Below are positions 55,368-64,000 of a DNA stretch of 64,000 nt, piece after piece. The notes under the pieces were generated by a model. It saw only the letters and a list, made by a program, of their open reading frames with translations, ran no database searches and was not told where the DNA came from. The stretch's first letter is position 1. The number at the start of each line of letters is the position of its first letter. The DNA comes from Tolypeutes matacus (lineage: Eukaryota > Chordata > Mammalia > Cingulata > Chlamyphoridae): NCBI GenBank assembly GCA_026826555.1, contig JAKSZT010053928.1, positions 4,867,259-4,931,258 on the forward strand. Direction: 5' to 3'. The position numbers and the translations under genes were made by a program.

Positions 55368-56044
55368 ATGTCTTTCTTCTTTTAATCCTTAAATGATTCA
55401 TTTCCCTATCTTCCTATTACTTTAATTTATAAGCTAAGTATAGGGCATTGCAAAGTAGAAAATGGATATAGATTATTGTTCTAAAAATGTATACAACAAA
55501 ACTCACTATCTCTGTGCTCCATATGTGAAAACTTGCATTCCTTTGTATTGCCCATAAGGCTGACATGAAGCTTTTCTTTATCTTATGTCTATGATGCCTA
55601 GCTGGGAGCATTTATTTTATTTTTAAATTGCATCTTTAGTTCATATTCTCACTAATGAGATAATTAGCTCTCCCATTATTTTGAGTACTTTTGATTACCA
55701 TTCCTAAAGCCTTCTAGAAGAGTTTTATACTTTTTCATCTTGAAAATTTGCTTACCCTCCATCAAGTATGTTCTATGGAAATCTATGATATTTACCACAA
55801 AGAAACAGAATAAAAATTTTTGGTAATTCTTTTGTTGATCTCTTAGCTGTGGTAAAGTTTTCACCATCAAAACAGGAGATCAGGGTGAAAAGGGAAATTT
55901 CTGTCTAAAGATTCAAACATTTTATGCCTTAAAAAATGAATCCATAAACTTTGATAACAATCTCAAAAAAGAAAGAAATTAAGCAGAAATAGTGCCAGCA
56001 GCCCAAGAAGTTTAACTTCCCCGAGGAAGCACATTAAGGTAGTA
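55368..56044. other. Unique AT-rich non-coding sequence
   Basis: No gene or repeat recognised. Confidence 0.45.
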
Positions 56045-56474
56045 TATTAGTTTCCTATGGCTGCTCTAACAAATGACCACAAATGAGGTAGCTTAACTCA
56101 ACAGAAGTCTGGAAGCTAGGTGCTGGCAGGGCCGTGCTTCCTCTGAAGCTCTGGAAGAGGATCCTTCCTCACCGACTCCGCTGCTGGTAGCCCCGTGTTC
56201 CTTGGCTTCTGGAAGCACAGCTCCAATATCTGCCTCTGTATTCACATGCTTGTCTTCCTTCTTTTTCTACGTGTCTGTGTCTCTGTGACCAAATTTCCCT
56301 CTTCTTGTTAGGACACTAGTCGTATTGGGTTAGGGCCCATCCAAATCCAGGAGGCCCTCATCTTAACTAATTACAGCTGCAAAACCCCTTTTTCCAAGTA
56401 AGATCACATTCACAGATACTGGGGGTTAGGGCCTGAACATATCTTAAGGAGGACACAATTCAACCCACCACAGG
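56045..56474 (-). mobile_element. MLT1-like MaLR LTR, antisense, near full length
   Basis: 'tatattagtttcctatggct', 'acaaatgaccacaaatgagg', 'cgtattgggttagggcccat', 'ctgggggttagggcctgaac' and 'ggacacaattcaacccacca' follow the inverted MLT1 order over 430 bp. Confidence 0.85.
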
Positions 56475-57580
56475 TAGTGTTCCAGTTATTTATTGCTGTG
56501 TAACAAATTACCCCCCAAAATTAGTGCCTTAAAGTAAGTATTTTTACCTTGTCTGTAATTGTTAAAAATGTCTGAATTGATTAAGTTGATCTGGGAGGAG
56601 GTCAGCTGTGACACAATGGGAAACCAAGGCCACCATGCATGAGGAAAGATAGTGTGTTATTCCAGGTTCCGGGGGTGGGATGGGGTGGGTGGGTATTAGG
56701 GTCAATGGGAAGTGCGATTGGCTCTGGTGGCTCAACCAGAAGGTGGGGGGCACACAGGCAGAGAGAGAGGGACCGTGGGCTTGTGCCTTTATTGTGGTTC
56801 GTGGTGAAAGTTAGTAGACTGTCTGTGGGAGTCAAGGATTGGTTAGTTTAGAGTAAATGCACGAGAAAAGGGAAAGGGACTGGGGGTCCGAGGGTGGTAG
56901 GGATGGTGAGCTTATCATTAGGGTCCAACTGTGGGTTTTGAGTGAGGTGTGTGGGTGATTGGGTGGAGGCCACAATGTGGGTTTGGGCTCTGGGTTTATG
57001 CCCCAGGGCTGGAAAGCAGTTCATTAACTAGGTCAAAGATCAGCATTGAGGTGAGTGGCTTAGCCAAAACAGCACACAGCAAGTTTTTGCAAGAAATTTT
57101 TGTAAGAATTTTGCAAGCAGCTTCTCTGGGTAGTTCCCTTTTGGGGTCTGTCATTCAGTTGCAGTTAGATGTCAGTTGCAGATGCCATCATCTGAAGGAT
57201 CATTCTCATGGCTGGCATTGATGCTGGATGTTGGCTGGGAGCTCAGCCAGGCTGTCAATCAGAGCTCCTCTAAGTAGTTTCTCTAGGTGCCTTGGGCTTC
57301 TCGCACACGGCAGCTGCATTCTAAGAGGGAAGATCCAGGGAGTGAGTGTCTAAAGAGAATGTTTCAAGGCGCCAAGGCAGAAGCTATAAAGCTTCATTGG
57401 ACCTAGTTTCAGACGTCATACAGCGTCAATTCTGCTACATTCTTTTAATTACAAGCAAATCATCATGGCCTGCCCATATTCACGGGGACAGAAATGAGAT
57501 CCCACCTCTGGATGGAAGAAATGTCAAAGAAATTGGAGCTACCTTTAATCTACCATAAGTGGTGGTGGAAATACCTTTCA
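56475..57580 (-). mobile_element. Old LTR-like repeat, antisense, with nested insertion
   Basis: The two ends belong together: 56475-56540 ('ccagttatttattgctgtgt', 'aacaaattaccccccaaaat') is the inverted 3' end of an old LTR-like repeat, and 57100-57580 (including 'ggtgggatctcatttctgtc' in reverse) is its 5' part. It is the same class as 58440-58920. About 500 bp between them (roughly 56545-57080) is foreign. The inner piece carries AATAAAGGCAC in antisense and C/T-rich sequence after it, like a retroviral LTR R-U5 region. No coding remnant is present. Confidence 0.5.
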
Positions 57581-58182
57581 GATAGTAAATAATCCATACT
57601 ACTACATATTTAGCAAATTGTTCATCTTGGTCTTGTTCTGAAGCATTAGTTTAAGGAATTAAAATGATCTTATGGATTTCTGTTTTAAACTGTGTAAACA
57701 GTTGACAATGAATACTAAATTTTTTTAAAATGATTGTTTTATTAACAGAGGAAAGTTTGCACTGTTTTTTGTTTTTGCAATATACTAAATTATTCTTAAT
57801 ACCTTTAGTACAAACTTGTGGCCTGCTGTCTGAGCCTGACCCAGGGATGTTCTGTTTGTCCTCACAGTGTTTCTAAAAAGATAAGCCAACATTTTGAAAT
57901 AAGAGGACTTCACATAAGACTCCATATTTCATCCCTTGAAAAATGGAAAGCTTGGACCATAAAGGACCTGAATTCTGTTTGGCAGTGCTTGACCAGAGCT
58001 GAGTAGTAACTGTCATTATAGAAAGCATCAACTCTATCAATCAGTTAGAGACCATTTATCGATGTGTTTGAACTGGTCTTTTTCTTATGTTTGAAGAATA
58101 TTGATCTATATTCAATCTTTATTAAAAGTGGGAAAACAAAAGAAAGAGAGGGTTGTGTGTTTCCAGAAATGAGAGAATTCAT
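57581..58182. other. Unique non-coding sequence
   Basis: No gene or repeat recognised. Confidence 0.45.
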
Positions 58183-58200
58183 TTGTGTGTGTGTGTGTGT
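58183..58200. repeat. (TG)n microsatellite
   Basis: Nine TG units. Confidence 0.95.
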
Positions 58201-58439
58201 AGAAGAATAGACCTCCATGTTCAAAATGTCAGTGTGCCCACTTCACCTTCCCTCGGTGCTCCTGCACATTTCATCACAAGGTTACCTGCCTCCTTGACCT
58301 CTATAGGCATTTGAGTTACATCCACTGCTTTAGTGCTTTAGTGACCTGAGGATGAAGTTTCTCTTAAAAGCTTGTCAGAGGCTCCCCAGGTTTAGTGGGG
58401 ACCCAGGACATGTAGTTTTGAGAACAAAGCTTTAGAATA

Positions 58440-58920
58440 CTGGAACCCTAGTTTTTCACTCTGAAATGAACACTGGATATAAAGACAGAGGGTGTCTATG
58501 GATTAAAGACAGCTGCAAATTCTTTGTCACTTTGCCCAAGGAGAGGTACAATCTATTGCTCTACCACCTTGAATCTGGGCTGGGCCTCTGATTGCTTTAA
58601 TGAATAGGATTTGGGGGTAGTAAGGCTAACATTTAAGATGACTGACAGCTTTGGTTTCTTCCTTTTGGAATCTAGACACCATATTAAGAGGAAGCCCAGG
58701 CAGCCATGTGGAGAAACCCATGTGGAGAATTGTGGTCCCAGCTGAGTTCCAGTGTCAACCTGCCATTCATGTGAAGAAGCCATCTTGAAAGTGGATCCTC
58801 CAGTCCTAGTCAAGCCTTCCCAGCTGACACCATATGGAGCAGAGATGAGCCATCCCTACTGAGGCTTGTCCAAATAGCAGTTGTGAGCAAATAAATGCTT
58901 TTATTATTTTGAGTTGTGGA
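58440..58920 (+). mobile_element. Old LTR-like repeat, sense
   Basis: 'gattaaagacagctgcaaat', 'ccttgaatctgggctgggcc', 'gctgacaccatatggagcag', 'agatgagccatccctactga' and GCAAATAAATGCTTTTATT (an AATAAA signal) follow the layout of the same LTR-like class seen inverted at 56475-57580. Confidence 0.65.
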
Positions 58921-58999
58921 AGGGCTTGTTAGACAACCTATGGATAGTTTAGTAACCATAGTGGTCTAGTATTTGTGCTCCCAGCATCCATTTGGCCTT

Positions 59000-59330
59000 C
59001 TTCTGGGAGGTGTTTCTTTGGGAGAACCAATTCCACTTCCACTCTCAGTACATATACTTTGAATGGAGCTGATTCCATCCCAGGCTCCAGGGATGAGTTT
59101 ATGACTTAGCCTGGCCAATCAGAGAAACTGACCTCTAAGACTGTTTCAGGAACCAGGTATGTGTGATCTTATCAGAATAAGTGAGATAAATTAAATGTTT
59201 GGTGGTGCTGGTAAGAGAGAATACTTTCATTTCAAATGGATCTAAACCCAAGAAGATATGAGCCTGGAACTTACAGGGTTCACCAGCTAGAAGATGAAAA
59301 TAAAGTCAACACAGCAGAAGGCCGGGCTTG
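59000..59330 (+). mobile_element. Probable ancient LTR-like fragment, sense
   Basis: 'cttagcctggccaatcagag' and the preceding 'ctccagggatgagtttatga' fit the class proposed for 3945-4450. Confidence 0.4.
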
Positions 59331-59639
59331 AGAGATGGAGGAAATCAAATCCTGACTACCTTTTGGCCTTCTTCACCCGTCACTGTCTGTTGGCTCTCTC
59401 TGCTCATCTCTACCTGTTTATTGCGTCCATCCATCTCTACTTTCTGTCCATCTGTACACACCAATATCCTTTTATTCCTTAAGGTCCTCTTTGGAAGCTT
59501 TTCCAAATATTAACTCTACCCACACCCCCATAGGTGTGATTTCTTTCTCCTTTAACTATCCCTCTCCCCCAGCAATGTATGTTTCATTTCCTTGCCCGAG
59601 ATTTTAATGACCCCTTGCCTCTTCTTTTCTCACGAGATG

Positions 59640-59740
59640 GCCAAGTTGAGGACAGAGGCAGGATCTTTCTAATTTCTCTGCCCCTCACAGCTAGCACAGC
59701 ATCCGGTACAGGGCCCATGCTCACCTTTGTTCCCTTCATT
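59640..59740 (+). mobile_element. L2 LINE 3' fragment, sense
   Basis: 'gaggacagaggcaggatctt', 'cagctagcacagcatccggt' and 'acagggcccatgctcacctt' resemble the L2 terminus just before the tail. Confidence 0.5.
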
Positions 59741-60239
59741 TCTGTAAGTAGGTGGGGTTTTTCCTCTACAGAATTGAGGAGCTTTATCAGGCTAGGAAGA
59801 TAGGAAGTCTTAGGTAGGGAGTGAGGGTAAGGGGTAGCTTGAGTCTGATGGTGACCTGCCTCCTCCCTCATAGAGAACAGAGATGTGGTTAGGGTGGAGC
59901 TGCTGGATTCCCCACTGCCCTCCCTCTAAATGTCTTTTGAGCCATACCCTCCTTCTCTCTTTCACTTTGGTCTCAGGGAAGAGACCCTTTCTGCTCCAAT
60001 GATTCCTTTCTTTTCACCTTTAAATGTTCATTTCTGTCATCTTAAAGATTTCTGTCTGCTAGAGCATTTCCATTGTCTCTCATCCAGACATGTTTTCTGA
60101 AAGGGCACTTTCTCACCTACCCTCTGAAATTCGGTTTTCATTTCACCTTGGGCTCCACTGAAACTGCTCCACCAAATGCAAAATTAAATGGACACTTGAC
60201 TTTTCTGAGGCATATGGAATTCTGCATCTCTTCTTCCCT

Positions 60240-60271
60240 GACTCAATTGCTGATTGAGTCAATTGCTGATT
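60240..60271. repeat. 16-bp tandem repeat, two units
   Basis: GACTCAATTGCTGATT followed by GAGTCAATTGCTGATT. Confidence 0.95.
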
Positions 60272-60783
60272 CCTTCAGCAATTTTAAGTGCCACCCCCTC
60301 CCCCAAGTTTTGTCTTGGGTCATTTTCCTCATCTCTCTACTTTAGCCAGTTCCATCTACCACTGGTGACCCCCGTATCTATATTTCTGGCCCAGAATTCT
60401 CTTCTGAGGTCCAGTTACCTACAGGAGTTCTGCAGCAGAGGTGACTCTATCACTGGTGAGTCAGGTGCAGTCAAGAGTCTTTATAAACTGAAAGACCTTG
60501 CTGTGGACCACAGTAAACACCCTAACAGAAGTGGACAAGCATCAATACATCCTCACTCTGTCCTCTAAGAGAAGTTTGCATAAACCATAAACCATGAATC
60601 ATTACACATTTTCAGTCATTTGTGGGGAGAGTGTGTTTGGGATCTTTCATTTATGGAATCAGTTGATCTGGGTATTTTATATATATTTACCTAAAGAAAA
60701 TTAAAATACGTGCTAGGTGAGAGAGAGAATATGTGTACATGTGTGTGTGTATGTGTATGCATGTATGCACATATGTGTGTATG

Positions 60784-60785
<2 letters not shown>

Positions 60786-60812
<27 letters not shown>
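60786..60812. repeat. (TG)n microsatellite
   Basis: Thirteen TG units, preceded by an imperfect TGTA/TG tract from about 60732. Confidence 0.95.
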
Positions 60813-60814
<2 letters not shown>

Positions 60815-62329
60815 TGAATTCAATGCCACCAAAATCTAAGTTCTTGTGAATACATACTCTTGATGAATATTTTTGCCAATTGGGCCATACGTGCATTCAA
60901 CCAATGAGAATTCAGCAATGTCCTGATTTTTAAAAACTGATTTTATCTCTCAGAACTTGGAAACTAAATTGTGGTGGTAATTCATATGGCTTTTGTGAGC
61001 ACCATAAAGCAACCGGAAAAATCGATTACTCATACATAGTGACTAATAGTATGTTGCACCATTATTTTTAAAAGTCTAGGCAAGAGAAGACATGACAGGA
61101 ACAAAAAATTTTGAAATAAGTTTGGCAAAAGGATCAAGGTAACTTCAGAAAAATTGTTTGCTTAATTCATAGCTTTTGCCTTGAGCCTCTCTAGCTTTAG
61201 AGCTGCCGCTATTTAGAGACATTGCTAATTTAACACACCTCAGTCCCAGCTAATGAGCCTCCCTATCTTGTCATCTGTACCTCCCTCTTCTGTTCTCTGT
61301 ACTGGTGGACACCCAAACCATCCACCCGGTCATCTAGACAAGAAATGTTGGATTCGTTCCAGAGAATAAAGTAAAAGCATTTCAGTCTGCCTTATGAACC
61401 CCTTTGCTATTTCGTCCTTCCACATTTACAGCTTTAGCTTCTATTGCTCTTTTTAGTCTACCTGTATAATTAAGAATGTTTTCAACTGCAAGCAACAGCA
61501 AACAAATTAAGATTTATTTTTCTCACAGAGCACAAAGTTTGGAGTTTGGTGACTCCCAGCATACATTTAGTGATTCCGCTATTCCAGTGACAATGTCTTA
61601 CCCTGGGGGTCCCCCAAAAGCAGAACCCAAGAGAAGGGCTTGTATGCAGGTGGTTTCTTTGGGAAGTGGTCTTGGGGAGCAAAATGGGGAATCAGAAAGA
61701 GTGAAACAGGGAAGGAGGGAAACTCCAAAACAAAAACAGATGATTGGATTGGCCACTTGTATAGGTGATAGATGCTGGATCTCCCAGGATCTCCTGAATG
61801 CATAGAATATGTGTTAGAGTTTATTGTCTTTGTTCTTGTTTTTGGTCCAAGGGACAATAGGGAGATGCATTTATCTGTCAACTTCTGCCCCACTTGCTTC
61901 AGAATTACTTGTGGGGCATTAACTCCCCTGCTCCTCTGGATTACAAGGTGTCACATGGGCTCCGTAGGCATCTCACACCCCAGAAAAAGAGAAGTCCTGG
62001 GGCAGGAATGAGAAAGATGGTGCACACCTGAGATGAAATGTTATCAGTCTGAACTGGTTTGAAACTTGCCTGAAACCACTCACAGCTGTGGCTGAGGATA
62101 TGCACAACAGGTATCTGCCTTCTCCCAGTCACATACGTAGAGCCACTAATTTGCTCTTTCCCATAATATATATGAAATTATTTCAGAATTCAAACACCAA
62201 TATCATTAACAAAATTTATCCTACTGAGGACGTATAGCCAAAGTACTGGGTTAAAAATTACTTAATTTGTTTTCCGTGTAGTCATACTATCCAATTTTTT
62301 AAGTCAAGGTCATTTGTTTCTCTTTGTAT

Positions 62330-63055
62330 TCAAAAGAAAAGATGGATAAAAATGATGACATTACAGGAAAAAAACTTTTGCCAGGCAGAAAGCACAATAA
62401 GCAAAGTCAAAAGACAAATGGAAAAGTAGTGGAAAATTTTTGCAACATATATCACAGATAAAGGTCTAGTCTTTCTAATATATAAAGTATTATTAAAATT
62501 GAGAGAATTGAATAGAAAAATGGGCAAAAGTGACAAAAAGGTACTCCACAGGAAAAAAAAAAGATATATAAATTGATAAAGTTACCTAAGTTCACTCCTA
62601 AGAAGGGAAATAAATGAAAAGTACACCGAGATAGCATTTCTCACCTATCAGTATTTTAAAATTCCAAAAGCTTGACAATACATGACTACCCATAAAAGGC
62701 AGATAGAATAAACTCTGGTACACACAACAACAGGGTGTTATACAGCCGTAAAAAGAGAATGAGGAAGACATTGATGACATGTATACAGCAAGAACCAGGA
62801 TATATTTTTTGTCTAGTCTATATAGCATCTCTTTTGCAAAATAAAGAATTGGCAATAAGAATGTATGTGTGTGTGCGCACATGTATGATTCCAAACAAAA
62901 ATGAGAAGGATAAAACAAAAACTAATTAGAATGAGATAGAGATAGAATGACGTGAAAAATGGAAATGAGCTCTATCTGAGTATAACATTTTTATAATGTT
63001 GACACTTGAACCATGTGAATGTTTTAAACAGTCAAAAATATAATTAAATCAAAAA
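62330..63055 (+). mobile_element. Old L1-type LINE 3' fragment, sense
   Basis: 'caagtcaaaagacaaatgg'-like text near 62404, 'tttttgcaacatatatcaca', 'gaaaaatgggcaaaagtgac', 'agatagcatttctcacctat' and 'cagggtgttatacagccgta' match the ORF2 C-terminal and 3' UTR order of old L1 elements in sense. Confidence 0.78.
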
Positions 63056-63339
63056 GGGTGTGTGGCAGATCGTAGTTTCAAAAAAATGGCTGTCACAGTA
63101 GTTTTCATTCCATTCTTCTACAATCTCAGCATGCAATTCAGGAGGTGGAGCCCCTGCCTCTTCCTATTGAATCCATGCCTTCTTGCGGCTCCATAAGAGT
63201 GTTGGTGACTCCTGAGGGGCTGTAAGAGGCTAGGTACCGCCCACCCAGTTTTCTCTCTTGGCATGCTGACTCCTGGAACCCAGGCACCAGATACTGAGGG
63301 AGCCCAGGCCAATGGACAGGCCCACTTAGAGGACCTTTG

Positions 63340-63354
63340 TAGGCCCTGGTTCTT
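63340..63354. repeat. Target-site duplication, left copy
   Basis: TAGGCCCTGGTTCTT, identical to 63496-63510. Confidence 0.97.
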
Positions 63355-63360
63355 TTTATT

Positions 63361-63415
<55 letters not shown>

Positions 63416-63495
63416 CCGGGAGGTCCCAGGGATCGAACCCAGGTCCCTCCATGTGGGAGACGGATGCCCAACCGTTTGAGCCACATCCGTCCCCC
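63355..63495 (-). mobile_element. DAS-type SINE monomer, antisense, perfect 15-bp TSD
   Basis: The inverted tRNA-like head (B box GGTTCGATCCC) is followed by a tail that has become a (TTTA)n array at 63357-63416. Perfect 15-bp flanking repeats make it one of the youngest insertions here. It lies in an older LTR-like repeat. The head belongs to the monomer type of 12146-12252 and 13646-13754. Confidence 0.96.
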
Positions 63496-63510
63496 TAGGC
63501 CCTGGTTCTT
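63496..63510. repeat. Target-site duplication, right copy
   Basis: TAGGCCCTGGTTCTT, perfect match to 63340-63354. Confidence 0.97.
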
Positions 63511-63597
63511 GATCCAAACTAAACTCCCAGCTGATGTCCAACACCAGTGTGGAAATCTATGAGCAAATTAAATGATTTTTTTTTTTTTTTTTTTTGC

Positions 63598-64000
63598 TTT
63601 ATTTGTTTCTTTTCTGGCATTTCTTTTTAAAATTTTAACTTAAAACTTTGAGATATAATTGACATAGATTAACCTGTACAAAAATAGAGTGTACAATTTG
63701 ACAAGTTTTGCCAAATGTATATACCTATAAACCATCACCACAATTAAGATAATGAACATATCTATTACCCCTAAAAGTTTCCTTGTGCCCCCTTGTAATC
63801 TCTCCCTCTGCCCTCCGCTCCCTAGCGGGTAACCGTTGACATGATTTTTGTCACTCTAGATTAGTTTGTATTTTCTAGTTTATATAAATGGGCTCATACA
63901 GTATGTATTGTTTTTTTGTCTTGCTTTCAGTTAGTATTATTCTGAGATTCATTTATGTTATTGAGCATATCAGTAACTCATTCATTTTTTTTATTGAACA
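63598..64000 (-). mobile_element. Old L1M-type 3' UTR, antisense, cut by window end
   Basis: 'tttgagatataattgacata', 'gtgtacaatttgacaagttt', 'ccatcaccacaattaagata' and 'atataaatgggctcatacag' are the standard antisense L1M 3' UTR. It continues past the window. Confidence 0.8.

Larger units (their letters stand above)
59741..62329. other. Mostly unique non-coding sequence
   Basis: Holds a (TG)n run (60786-60812) and a small 16-bp tandem repeat (60240-60271). Opposing open frames of 109 and 104 codons at 61476-61893 overlap and have no family resemblance. No gene seen. Confidence 0.45.
63065..63575 (+). mobile_element. Old LTR-like repeat, sense, split by a SINE
   Basis: 'caattcaggaggtggagccc', 'gagcccaggccaatggacag' before the SINE and 'ctcccagctgatgtccaaca', 'ctatgagcaaattaaatgat' after it read as one old LTR-like unit. 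It ends in a degraded ATTAAA-like signal before a T-run at 63577-63595. Confidence 0.5.

Noticed and set aside
56653..57580. A single 928-bp LTR with GATAG flanks at 56648-56652 and 57581-57585
   Set aside because: The TG..CA ends and GATAG repeats fit numerically, but the wording at 57100-57580 continues into 56475-56540 as one older repeat. The 5-bp match is probably chance; kept only as an alternative.

Overview
This window is non-coding mammalian DNA built from layers of interspersed repeats. The host is almost certainly a xenarthran, most likely an armadillo of the Dasypus type. The diagnostic marker is a set of eleven tRNA-Ala-like SINE insertions carrying the signature of DAS-SINEs: a tRNA-like head, a variable 'cctcctggtgaaggcaag' spacer, and monomer, dimer and chimeric forms. 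DAS-SINEs are described only from armadillo. The remaining repeats (L1, MIR, L2, MaLR/MLT1-type LTRs, hAT fragments) are what a placental mammal genome should hold. I recognise no host exon, tRNA, rRNA, microRNA, CRISPR array or prokaryotic feature. The window is intergenic or intronic.

Layout. 1-68 is a (CATC)n microsatellite. 69-5700 is mostly unique DNA with one SINE, an MLT1-type LTR piece and a second LTR-like piece. 5700-6960 is an old sense L1 fragment. 8440-16480 is a dense block of old antisense L1 copies riddled with seven DAS-SINEs and a GC-rich insertion. 18534-19187 and 27780-28348 are two copies of a lineage-restricted solo LTR; the second keeps TG..CA ends and a GGCTT target duplication. 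23811-24016 and 25172-25377 are a 206-bp near-identical direct duplication. 30075-36420 is packed with old LTRs, MIRs and L2 ends.

40759-46906 is a full-length but dead L1 on the minus strand. It has an intact 11-bp target-site duplication, a 5' UTR with two diverged ~190-bp tandem units, an ORF1 with three in-frame stops and an ORF2 with several frameshifts. 46907-64000 returns to unique DNA with scattered L2 and L1 fragments, a dimeric SINE, nested LTRs at 56045-57580, and a young SINE at 63355-63495 inserted in an older LTR-like repeat.

No genes work together here. The biology is the history of retrotransposition: L1 supplies the machinery, and the SINEs and short polyA-tailed fragments carry the target-site duplications expected of L1-driven insertion. 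The most interesting leads are the LTR family, two short retroposed 3'-end families of uncertain parentage, the L1 5' UTR architecture, a shared unknown ancient segment (38784-38917 and 50780-50911), and the recent 206-bp duplication. No undescribed defence or regulatory system is visible.
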